From positions 1 to 19,875 of the forward strand of contig CAZPMK010000031.1 in NCBI GenBank assembly GCA_964587915.1: a DNA stretch of 19,875 bases. Direction: 5' to 3'. This document shows, in pieces, positions 1 through 5,919 of the stretch. Within the stretch, counting starts at the first letter, position 1, and every line of letters begins with the position of its first letter. Made by a program: the position numbers and the translations under genes. This DNA comes from CAG-177 sp964587915 (GTDB taxonomy: Bacteria; Bacillota; Clostridia; Oscillospirales; Acutalibacteraceae). The notes under the pieces are model-generated. The model did no database searches, was not told the DNA's origin, and saw only the letters and a program-made list of their open reading frames with translations.

Positions 1-72
1 CGGTGTATTGACAATCCGAACCGTTCATGCCATAATAAGCAAAAAAACAAATATTGACTGCCACCGGGCAGT

Positions 73-135
73 GATGCATTGCATCCGTTTACACTTCGTT
101 AGGTCTTTGAAGAGGTGTAAGACGGGTGCATTTTT
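73..135 (+). terminator. Leader RNA with terminator hairpin, possibly the 3' end of a THF-type riboswitch
   Basis: A long stem pairs 80-94 (TGCATCCGTTTACAC) with 115-130 (GTGTAAGACGGGTGCA), with one bulged A and two G-U pairs, and is followed at once by TTTTT: a strong factor-independent terminator. It stands just before a good ribosome binding site and ATG, so it looks like a regulated leader rather than the end of a gene. The 5' arm overlaps CATTGCATCCG at 77-87. From memory this matches the conserved 3' strand of tetrahydrofolate riboswitches, where it would compete with a terminator in just this way. I cannot find the conserved 5' half of that riboswitch in 1-60, so it is either truncated or the match is fortuitous. 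Confidence 0.4.
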
Positions 136-150
136 CACGGAGGTTATTCA

Positions 151-216
151 ATGAAAAAAGCACAGCTTATTTCTCAGCCGACAAAAATGTACGGAATGCA
201 ATCAAGCGACATATAA
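151..216 (+). CDS. 21-residue ORF, possible gene remnant
   Basis: The ORF is MKKAQLISQPTKMYGMQSSDI, preceded by ACGGAGG seven bases before the ATG, which is a good Shine-Dalgarno. Leader, terminator and ribosome binding site look like the head of a regulated gene, but the frame closes after 21 residues and runs into the terminator hairpin shared with the minus-strand operon. The peptide resembles no family I recognise. It could be a true small peptide. More likely it is the 5' stump of a deleted gene; if the leader is a folate riboswitch, a folate transporter component would be the natural guess. Confidence 0.3.
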   Translation: MKKAQLISQPTKMYGMQSSDI

Positions 217-223
217 AAAGAAA

Positions 224-258
224 AATCTGCACGATCGTTTTTGACTTTCGTGCAGATT
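224..258 (-). terminator. Terminator of the PadR operon
   Basis: Perfect 11-bp stem: AATCTGCACGA at 224-234 pairs with TCGTGCAGATT at 248-258, with a 13-base loop. Read on the minus strand the stem is followed by TTTCTTTTT, a good U-tract, and it lies 25 bases after the stop of the secreted-protein gene. On the plus strand the tail is CTGTTTTAATTT, so it may also stop transcription from the leader at 1-220. Confidence 0.8.
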
Positions 259-282
259 CTGTTTTAATTTACATAGTTATTA

Positions 283-780
283 TTATGAATAATTGCCGTT
301 ATAATCGCAATATACGGTAACGGAGGCATCAACGGTTTTGTTCTTGATTCCCAAAACGCGTCTTACAAATTCACCCGTAGCCGTTCCCGATGCCTTGGCG
401 GTTGAGGAATTGTTGCGAGATGTTGAAACATCTTCCACCGACCAATTGTCATCGTATGAAGCGGTCTCATAGGTAACATTTGTGCAGCTTACGCTTTTTC
501 CCGTTGTAATTGAAAAAGTAGCAACAACGGTCAAGGCACATTTTTTGTTGCCGTTTGAATCCGCATATGTAGCCGTTTTCTTGCAAGTCTTTGAAGCTCT
601 TGCAGCACGCATATCGGATGCGGAAGTAACATCCTCCATCGTTATGATAAGATAGCCGCCGTCGTCAAGCTCGTAAACGGTTTGCGTTGTTTCGGTTTCC
701 TGCGAATAAGCAACTGCCTGCGGGAAAACGCTCAAGGTAAGAATAATTGTTGCCAAAACAAATACAAGTAGACGTTTCAT
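283..780 (-). CDS. Secreted hypothetical protein (PadR-operon cargo)
   Basis: 165 residues. The N-terminus is a clear Sec signal peptide: K2-R3, a hydrophobic run at about 4-20, and PQAVA at 20-24 with likely signal peptidase I cleavage after A24. The mature part is small, Ser/Thr-rich and probably mostly beta-strand, with four cysteines (66, 81, 99, 158) that could form two disulfides. It has no lipobox, anchor or membrane segment, so it should be released or held at the wall. I recognise no catalytic motif. The ATG is fixed by AAGGAGA about ten bases upstream. It is the last gene of a three-gene minus operon, 15 bases after the membrane-protein gene, so it is probably the output of the PadR/HAAS control unit. 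Function unknown. Confidence 0.75.
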   Translation of the reverse strand: MKRLLVFVLATIILTLSVFPQAVAYSQETETTQTVYELDDGGYLIITMEDVTSASDMRAARASKTCKKTATYADSNGNKKCALTVVATFSITTGKSVSCTNVTYETASYDDNWSVEDVSTSRNNSSTAKASGTATGEFVRRVLGIKNKTVDASVTVYCDYNGNYS

Positions 781-795
781 TACTGTATTTTCTCC

Positions 796-1224
796 TTAAT
801 ATAATATTTTTGTTAGTATTCCGGTTACCGGTGACATATGTGCCGCCTCAGCCAAATCCGATTCCTCGCTTACAAGCTCCGCCGCTCCGACGATAATATA
901 GCCGGGTTCTTCATGTATCAAATCGAGATAAACAAGAATGACCGCCAAAATCAACGCAAGAACAACGGCAATTTTTACGGCACAAACCTTGCGGCGATGC
1001 TTTCTCATAACATTGCCGTCAACGGTAGCTAAAAATCTTTCAGCCACAGTCTCGGGAGTACCGAAAATATTTTTAATCTCATCCATTGTCGCAGATGAAT
1101 TTTGCTCGAGATAATCATCCAATTGCTCCTCAAAGCTCTTCATCATTTGCTTTTTAACTTTGGAAGGACAGGAAAGTCTCATTTTGACAAGAAACAAATA
1201 GCAGGATTTTTCAATTTTTGTCAC
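796..1224 (-). CDS. HAAS-type (DUF1700-like) membrane protein associated with PadR
   Basis: 142 residues from a GTG start. That start is preferred over an in-frame TTG at 1245 because a GGGGGG Shine-Dalgarno (1233-1238) sits eight bases before the GTG and inside the longer reading. The first half is a charged helical domain (KVKKQMMKSFEEQLDDYLEQ, then an EIKNIFGTPETVAERF segment) in the style of the HAAS / DUF1700 domains encoded beside PadR regulators. Next comes a basic stretch, RKHRRK, then one transmembrane helix of about 20 residues (KIAVVLALILAVILVYLDLI) and a short acidic outer tail. In the HAAS/PadR pairing the cytoplasmic domain is thought to work with PadR in signalling; here this rests on context. 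It lies 21 bases after padR and 15 bases before the secreted-protein gene. Confidence 0.7.
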   Translation of the reverse strand: MTKIEKSCYLFLVKMRLSCPSKVKKQMMKSFEEQLDDYLEQNSSATMDEIKNIFGTPETVAERFLATVDGNVMRKHRRKVCAVKIAVVLALILAVILVYLDLIHEEPGYIIVGAAELVSEESDLAEAAHMSPVTGILTKILY

Positions 1225-1245
1225 GGAAGATTCCCCCCTTTGCAA

Positions 1246-1626
1246 TTATTCAGACTTAGCGGATTTAATATAATCCCAAATTCGGTCGATACCGTCCATA
1301 TAATTCTGAAACTCTTTTTTGATTTCTTCCAGATATTCACGGCCCTCATCGGAAATGGTATAGAGCTGCCTTCTTCTGCCATCCACTTGCCTTTTCTTCT
1401 CCGGAATCATGTATTCGTTCTCGGTAAGACGGAAAATGACATCATACGGATAAGCGGTAGTAAAAGTTTCTCCGCTTTCTTTCTCCATGATTGATACTAT
1501 CTCGCTGACATACATCGGACGGATTTCCAATAATGAAAGCACAAAAATCGGTAATAACGCATTTTTAATTCCGGTCAGAGAAGAACTGTAATTATCTGAG
1601 CCCATATTGTACGCCAAGCAAACCAC
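1246..1626 (-). CDS. PadR-family transcriptional regulator
   Basis: 126 residues. The winged-helix DNA-binding domain spans about 20-100: an N-terminal helix (GIKNALLPIFVLSLLEI), a helix-turn-helix (MYVSEIVSIMEKESGETFTTAYPYDVI in two parts), and a wing with the PadR-type RRRQLYTISDEGREYLEEI, then a short C-terminal helix that would dimerise. PadR proteins are usually repressors of nearby genes, often their own operon. The GTG at 1626 has AGGAGAGA very close upstream; an in-frame TTG four codons on or ATG eight codons on is also possible. It is first in the operon, behind a consensus promoter with a leader of only about 14 bases, so repression by direct occlusion is the simplest model. Confidence 0.85.
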   Translation of the reverse strand: MVCLAYNMGSDNYSSSLTGIKNALLPIFVLSLLEIRPMYVSEIVSIMEKESGETFTTAYPYDVIFRLTENEYMIPEKKRQVDGRRRQLYTISDEGREYLEEIKKEFQNYMDGIDRIWDYIKSAKSE

Positions 1627-1646
1627 TCTCTCCTATTGTTTTTTTC

Positions 1647-1675
1647 ATTATATATCCTTGTGACGAATTTGTCAA
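1647..1675 (-). promoter_or_regulatory. Consensus sigma-A promoter of the PadR operon
   Basis: On the minus strand TTGACA (1675-1670), 17 bases, TATAAT (1652-1647): an exact match at both hexamers with optimal spacing. Transcription should start near 1640, about 14 bases before the GTG. The spacer and -35 hold TGAC-N6-GTCA (minus TGACAAATTCGTCA), a possible regulator half-site pair. So perfect a promoter usually needs a repressor, which fits PadR autoregulation. Confidence 0.85.
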
Positions 1676-1762
1676 GACAGTTGATTTCTCCTCTCTTCAA
1701 CTTACAAATTGACTTAAAATGAATATTCGTTCCGAATTGTTTTTTGGATTTTTCTAAAATAC

Positions 1763-1791
1763 TTGACAATCCATATAATATAATTTATAAT
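1763..1791 (+). promoter_or_regulatory. Orphan consensus sigma-A promoter facing right
   Basis: TTGACA at 1763-1768, a 17-base spacer, TATAAT at 1786-1791: a perfect match on the plus strand. No plus-strand protein gene follows; the next ORF is on the opposite strand and ends at 2168. Initiation would be near 1798. It is divergent from the PadR promoter about 90 bases away. Confidence 0.8.
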
Positions 1792-1999
1792 TAAATTGGA
1801 AAGTCGATTTAGACCGACCGATGTATATTTTTGTCTGCAAAGCACGGTGCTTTTTTCTCTGAAAACCTTTTCCTTTTCATGAGACCATACTGCAACGGCG
1901 CCGTGCTTTGTGCATATATTCGGCATATAGAATTGAACACCGCTGTTTTTTTGAGGCTGTAAGCCGAAGCGGCGGTGTTCTCTGTACATAAAAATCCGG

Positions 2000-2068
2000 A
2001 TTAGAGCTTCGCCGTCCCTTGGAGGGGGCGACGGAGGGATAGTGCGTAGCACCACGGCGTAGCCGTGC
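2000..2068. repeat. Short palindromic intergenic repeat
   Basis: GC-rich block of nested palindromes: TCGCCGTCCC / GGGGGCGACGG around TTGGA, then GTGC-GTA-GCAC (2042-2052), then CACGGC-GTA-GCCGTG (2053-2067). The CCCTCCGTCG / CGGCTACGCCGTG wording (minus strand) is like the dispersed, non-autonomous repeats seen between genes in many gut Clostridia. It produces spurious ORFs with PPSPPPRDGEA-like text. Only one copy lies in this window, so repetitiveness cannot be shown here. Confidence 0.5.
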
Positions 2069-2106
2069 GAAAATATAATTCAGCTTTAACATAAATTACA
2101 GACATC

Positions 2107-2140
2107 AAAGCCGCCTCGAATGACGAAGCGGCTTTTCGGC
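2107..2140. terminator. Terminator between convergent transcripts
   Basis: AAAGCCGC (2107-2114) pairs with GCGGCTTT (2128-2135). The plus-strand tail is TTTTCGGCTTTGTTCTG, so it best ends the candidate RNA. On the minus strand it lies about 30 bases past the GH38-like stop and may also serve that gene. Confidence 0.6.
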
Positions 2141-2167
2141 TTTGTTCTGTTATTTAATTTTATCAGC

Positions 2168-4504
2168 TTAAAGCTCAATTCTGACGGTTTTGATTTCCCA
2201 CGGGCGGAATTTCAGTTTTCCGTCAGTTATTTTTGCCGTTTCGTTTCCGAGAAGATCCGTTTCAACGCTGACCGTGCCGATTGAAAATTTCAGCGTCGCG
2301 TTTGCTTCTTCATCGGAATAATTGCAGAAGCGAACAAGTATGCCGCCGTCCTCGGGATACATCGTAGTCATTATCACCTCGCCGCCCTCGCATTCAAGCT
2401 CAGCGGGGGTAAGGCTGTCTCGGTCACCGTTTGACGCCTGAAGCTCTATAATCTCGGGAGGATATGCGTATGCCATCGCCTCTCGGTGAAGTCGAGCATC
2501 CGAAAGCTCCGATTTGAACGGCAAAAGTGCAAATTCATCCTCGTATACGCCGTCAAGAATTCTCGTTCCGCACATATAAAGATTGGAATACAGCAGCGGC
2601 ACGGACAAGCGGTTTCCGCTCACGGATGAGCCCATGCATCCTCTGTTCATAACGGCAAAACCTCTCTCGTCATCACGCAGGCAAACCCAATAAATACCGT
2701 TGAGATATGTTATTGAATTAAAGGATTCCTCGCTGCTTACGCTCTCATCGATGATGATTCTGTCCGTTTTATACCAATAATCCTCGGTCTTACGAACGTC
2801 ACCGCTCCAATCGGAAATTGAATAAGGCAAATCACGAACCATGCGGCGTTTATTATCAAGGCAAAGATTCATGTTGAAGCACAGCTTGCCCTCATGGATT
2901 TCGCCGTCAACGGTAACGGACTTGTTAAGTCCCGCCTTTTCGCCGGCAATACCGACGTGTTCACCGTGCATTTCAAAGCGTGACTTGCAGTCGATACGGG
3001 GTGAATTTCCGTTAAAACGCATCTCGAAAGAATAAGGTATTCCGCCGATATCGCCGTTCTGAACGGCAATTGCTCCCCTGTCGGTAATTTCAACGCTCCA
3101 AGTACCGTGAGAGGTCTGCGGTTTATCTTCAACAACGGCACTGAAAAGCTCTCCGCCCGCATTATCGAATATACGGCGTGACGTTGCAAGCTCATCAATG
3201 TAAGCGATACCTGCTTCGGTGAGGAGGAGACGGTAATTCGGCGTGACAAGCTCCCCGGTCTCGGGCGACCAAGAATAGCTGAATTTTTCGTCTTTTTCTT
3301 CTATGCGGCGTACCGAAAAAGCAGGAAGCGAAACATGAACGCCGTTTACCCATTCATCAACAGAAAACGAATGTAAATTCACGGCAAGCACGGAGTCTTT
3401 TTCGGAATCCGCAAAATGCTTTGAAATTTCCGCAATTGAATTTTTAATAACCTTATCCGAGGCTTCGAGAGAAGCGGGAATAAATCTGCGTGAGAGGTCA
3501 AGCAAGCCGCAAATTGTGACATCGTGATGCTGTGCGGCAAGTACGTATTTCCATGCATCGTCCGTTGTTTCGTTCATTGCCTTTCCGCCGAGCATAACGG
3601 CAAGTGCATTGAGCTTTTCGGCACGAACCGCATCGGTTTCCGCCTTACGGCAACCGTTGAAAATCTCGTTACCGCAGTAGCCCCAAGGCATTTGAACATG
3701 AAAATCGTTATCCGTTGTTGCAAGTTCATCGGTCGGTTTTCCGTAAATCTCGGGTATTTCTTCAAGGAGAACATATTGATAGTTTTCCTTGCTCTGAGTA
3801 TAGGCGGTGATCGCCTCTATCTCCTGGGTGAGGTCGTCATATCTCGACGCAAGAAGCGGTGAATATTTTGAAAACATTTCCTCAAAATCTTCGAGAGAAT
3901 ACAGAGGGTTTTCGGGCCAGCGGGAAAGAATCCAGTTATCAACCGTACAGCAATTAAAGCCCCTGCCCTGCCCGTCATATGTAGGAACGGCGGGAAGCTC
4001 CGTTTTATCCTTGCCTATCCAGCGACCCCAAGCGGAGTCAAAGGTTCTCGGATATCCGTAACCCATAACATGAGAACGAAGCAGAGCCGCCTCATAGCCG
4101 CATTGCTTTGCAAGCTGAGGTGTTTGATTGTTGAGTGCAAATTCGGAAATCGCATATACCGTAGGAGTTTTTCCAAAAAACTTTTTGTTTGTACGAACGG
4201 AATAAATGAGCTGTCTTGCGTTGGATTCCTCGGTAATTGCAAGTGAAAGCGGCTGACCGTAGGTGGTCGCACCGAGGCCTATTCTGTCGGGATATTTTTC
4301 AAGCAGGTCGGCTATCATTTCGTTTACCTCGGGATCGCACCGTGAAAACTCATCAAAGGTAAAGGATTCGTAATCAAGTCCGATTTTGAGAGTGGGATAT
4401 TTCTCCATCCACTCGGCAATGTCCCTAAGTCTCGGCTTTACTCTGTCCTTCCAGAGAACATATCCGCCGTGATCGTAGGTTAAAATATAGAGCTTCTTTT
4501 TCAT
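2168..4504 (-). CDS. Glycoside hydrolase family 38-like protein (alpha-mannosidase superfamily)
   Basis: 778 residues, no signal peptide, so cytoplasmic. Residues 1-330 look like the GH38 beta/alpha catalytic domain with its helical bundle: an N-terminal strand ending YDHGGY (10-15), NQTPQLAKQCGY (125-137, cf. the PQ-L-K-G segment of the family), and AAQHHDV (323-329, the H-H-D metal/active-site segment). The rest is the beta-sandwich region typical of family members. By eye, two key places differ: the usual HxHxD metal motif reads TYDHGG, and the usual nucleophile Asp aligns with S120 of AISEF, with E121 next to it. Function may therefore be altered, or it may belong to a sister family such as DUF5054. 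The ATG has AAAGGATG upstream. Mannoside or glycan breakdown is the family role; the substrate is unknown. Confidence 0.7.
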   Translation of the reverse strand: MKKKLYILTYDHGGYVLWKDRVKPRLRDIAEWMEKYPTLKIGLDYESFTFDEFSRCDPEVNEMIADLLEKYPDRIGLGATTYGQPLSLAITEESNARQLIYSVRTNKKFFGKTPTVYAISEFALNNQTPQLAKQCGYEAALLRSHVMGYGYPRTFDSAWGRWIGKDKTELPAVPTYDGQGRGFNCCTVDNWILSRWPENPLYSLEDFEEMFSKYSPLLASRYDDLTQEIEAITAYTQSKENYQYVLLEEIPEIYGKPTDELATTDNDFHVQMPWGYCGNEIFNGCRKAETDAVRAEKLNALAVMLGGKAMNETTDDAWKYVLAAQHHDVTICGLLDLSRRFIPASLEASDKVIKNSIAEISKHFADSEKDSVLAVNLHSFSVDEWVNGVHVSLPAFSVRRIEEKDEKFSYSWSPETGELVTPNYRLLLTEAGIAYIDELATSRRIFDNAGGELFSAVVEDKPQTSHGTWSVEITDRGAIAVQNGDIGGIPYSFEMRFNGNSPRIDCKSRFEMHGEHVGIAGEKAGLNKSVTVDGEIHEGKLCFNMNLCLDNKRRMVRDLPYSISDWSGDVRKTEDYWYKTDRIIIDESVSSEESFNSITYLNGIYWVCLRDDERGFAVMNRGCMGSSVSGNRLSVPLLYSNLYMCGTRILDGVYEDEFALLPFKSELSDARLHREAMAYAYPPEIIELQASNGDRDSLTPAELECEGGEVIMTTMYPEDGGILVRFCNYSDEEANATLKFSIGTVSVETDLLGNETAKITDGKLKFRPWEIKTVRIEL

Positions 4505-4539
4505 CGTATCATCCTTTATATATAATGTATAGAGAACGC

Positions 4540-4670
4540 TTACAGTTCTTTGATAAGAACCGTATCATAATTTTTGAGTTCAAACACAAGTCGGTCGTCT
4601 TAACGGTTTCTCCGTCATGTTCGCCGTCAAGCAAGCGTATTTCATATTCTCCCCCTTTTTCTTGAGTATA
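4540..4670 (-). pseudogene. C-terminal remnant of a second GH38-like gene
   Basis: On the minus strand one frame reads EKGGEYEIRLLDGEHDGETVK. After a single-base shift near 4595-4602 the next frame reads DRLVFELKNYDTVLIKEL and then stops (TAA at 4540-4542). The joined text ends like the neighbouring intact protein (DLLGNETAKITDGKLKFRPW... EIKTVRIEL): acidic turn, strand, then a hydrophobic strand ending in EL-stop. I read it as the tail of a tandem paralogue lost by deletion and frameshift, 36 bases upstream of the intact gene. An in-frame TGA upstream closes the frame. Similarity was judged by eye over about 35 residues. Confidence 0.45.
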
Positions 4671-4748
4671 TCAGCTATTAGTCACAAAATCAATAGTAAA
4701 TTGCATGATTTTTTATTAAGTTTTGACGATTCTGAAATAAACGGATTT

Positions 4749-4782
4749 ACACTTTTGCATTAAAAAGCGACACTTTTGCATT
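4749..4782. repeat. Two direct repeats of ACACTTTTGCATT
   Basis: ACACTTTTGCATT occurs at 4749-4761 and again at 4770-4782, start to start 21 bases. The pair lies just before the point where recognisable ABC-transporter sequence begins. Spaced short repeats like this occur at the ends of some insertion sequences (IS21-like multiple terminal repeats), so this may be a scar of the event that truncated the transporter gene. No transposase is present. Confidence 0.45.
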
Positions 4783-5150
4783 TTGAGCAAAAATCGGTTG
4801 ACAACAGATATCCCGTTTGCTGCAATGGCAAAGAAATCAAATTTCAGCAGCTTCTGCTTGCAAGAGCACTGTATAAGGGTGCTCCGATTATCATTTTGGA
4901 CGAGCCTACCGCCGCACTTGATCCCATTGCCGAAAGCGAAATTTATTCGAGATTCAACGATATCACCGAGGGAAAAACGTCGGTATATATTTCTCACCGC
5001 CTATCCTCCTGTCGTTTCTGCGGTAAAATTTTCGTGTTTGACAAGGGTAAAACAATTCAAGTGGGCACTCATGAGGAGCTGCTTGGAAATCCGAACGGTA
5101 AATATTCCGAGCTTTGGAATGCACAGGCACATTACTATAGCCGCAACTGA
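4776..5150 (+). pseudogene. Truncated ABC exporter ATPase, C-terminal third only
   Basis: The frame ends with a typical ABC exporter nucleotide-binding C-terminus: LLLARALYKGAP, Walker B and D-loop IIILDEPTAALDP, the H-loop YISHRLSSCRFC, then FDKGKTIQVGTHEELL and a KYSELWNAQAHYY tail as in bacterial peptide/lipid exporters. The transmembrane domain, Walker A and Q-loop are missing. The signature LSGGQ is corrupted to NGKEIKF, so ATP hydrolysis is impossible. Upstream in frame is a stop at 4761 and no credible ribosome binding site; the first 14 or so residues are not transporter-like. It is the remnant of a gene deleted from the left. The next 100 bases keep another open frame (to 5268) that may be further debris. 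Confidence 0.8.
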
Positions 5151-5244
5151 CAAATCCCTCAAAAATATGCTCGTTTCAGGCGGTATAATATCAAAAGTCG
5201 ACATTCCGATGATAATCAAGAAACGCCGTCAACAAAAAGAGTGC

Positions 5245-5277
5245 AAAAAAAATCCGAGGCTCGGTTGAGTCTCGGAT
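5245..5277 (-). terminator. Terminator of the DUF212 gene
   Basis: Minus-strand stem ATCCGAG (5277-5271) with CTCGGAT (5258-5252), a 12-base loop, followed by a run of about eight T. It lies 14 bases beyond the stop of the gene at 5291. The plus-strand tail (AATTTTATTT) is weaker. Confidence 0.85.
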
Positions 5278-5290
5278 AATTTTATTTGTG

Positions 5291-5749
5291 TTAATTTAAG
5301 AAGCCGACAACCTTTACCATAAAAATTGAAACGGTTGCACCGACAATAAATCCACCGATTATTTCGGGAATGGTATGACCCTCCACTTTCTTTACGGGAG
5401 GCTCATCGGCACCGCATACCTTTGCCTGCAAACGGTTAAAGGCATCGGTAAGTCTGCTCACGGGCAAGCGAACCTTTACGGCATCAAACATAACAATAAA
5501 CGCAAATACTCCCGCAGCGGCAAAAACATCGGAGCTCCAACCGCTGTGCATTCCGACACAGCCGCAAAGAGCAATTACCGTTGCAGTATGCGAGCTTGGC
5601 ATTCCGCCGAGCTTGAAAAGCGTTTCTATCGTTACCTTTTTTCTGCTTATTCCCTTTCTCTTACCTACAATATATTTAGTATAATTTATAATTACTTTAA
5701 TAATCTGTGCAACAAGCCACGCCAAAAAACAAACAAAAAAGATTTTCAT
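5291..5749 (-). CDS. DUF212 / divergent PAP2-like membrane protein (YuiD family)
   Basis: 152 residues from the ATG at 5749. A TTG five codons upstream is in frame, but the GGAG Shine-Dalgarno (5755-5758) lies between them and fits the ATG. The family signature is clear: KLGGMPSSHTATV (47-59), MFDAVKVR (87-94) and EGHTIPEIIGG (123-133), on four to five hydrophobic segments. DUF212 proteins are distant relatives of the acid phosphatase/vanadium haloperoxidase (PAP2) superfamily; the retained S-S-H and R-GHT pieces recall the phosphatase motifs. Their substrate is not established; an isoprenoid or lipid phosphate is a guess. It is a single gene with its own promoter and terminator, between a decay zone and the acyl-CoA ligase. 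Confidence 0.85.
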   Translation of the reverse strand: MKIFFVCFLAWLVAQIIKVIINYTKYIVGKRKGISRKKVTIETLFKLGGMPSSHTATVIALCGCVGMHSGWSSDVFAAAGVFAFIVMFDAVKVRLPVSRLTDAFNRLQAKVCGADEPPVKKVEGHTIPEIIGGFIVGATVSIFMVKVVGFLN

Positions 5750-5788
5750 TTTCGTCTCCAATCATATTTTCCCAAAGCATTCTACAGT

Positions 5789-5817
5789 ATTGTATAATAT
5801 ATGGCATCAAAAATCAA
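5789..5817 (-). promoter_or_regulatory. Probable promoter of the DUF212 gene
   Basis: Minus strand TTGATT (5817-5812), 17 bases, TACAAT (5794-5789): four and five of six consensus bases at ideal spacing. The leader would be about 33 bases. Confidence 0.5.
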
Positions 5818-5882
5818 GGTTAAAAGCAAAAAAACAGACAAATTTATAAATTTAACGGTAGAAATTCGACTTTGTTTTGATG

Positions 5883-5888
5883 TATAAT
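5883..5888 (+). promoter_or_regulatory. Probable -10 element of the acyl-CoA ligase
   Basis: TATAAT at 5883-5888, preceded directly by TG. No good -35 is seen at 16-18 bases. A second TATAAT at 5900-5905 (with TTGATG 17 bases upstream) would put the start inside the ribosome binding site and is less likely. Confidence 0.4.
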
Positions 5889-5919
5889 AGAAAGCGACGT
5901 ATAATTCGGAGGACGGTCA

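Larger units (their letters stand above)
1798..2145 (+). ncRNA. Candidate structured noncoding RNA
   Basis: This is the only content of a roughly 500-base gap without genes. A perfect promoter opens it and a terminator closes it, giving an RNA of about 340 bases. Inside are a 13-bp stem (1838-1850 with 1898-1910, 47-base loop) and an 11-bp stem (1935-1945 with 1970-1980) whose loop holds a small GGCT-GTA-AGCC hairpin. The 3' part is the palindromic repeat at 2000-2068. Apparent ORFs here read Pro/Arg-rich low-complexity sequence from the repeat and lack ribosome binding sites. I do not recognise a known RNA class; 6S RNA was considered but its paired architecture is not evident. Whether it is one transcript is inference. 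Confidence 0.4.

Noticed and set aside
1714..2092. Minus-strand ORFs reading PPSPPPRDGEAL and similar text
   Set aside because: They translate a palindromic intergenic repeat and hairpin arms, lack ribosome binding sites, and cross a terminator.
1798..2145. 6S RNA
   Set aside because: Length is near but I could not see one long closing stem with a central bubble; the region makes separate local hairpins.
4585..4650. Small minus-strand ORF starting MKYACLTANM after GGGGGAG
   Set aside because: The overlapping frame gives a better protein-like sequence matching the GH38-like C-terminus, and the small frame is short and featureless.
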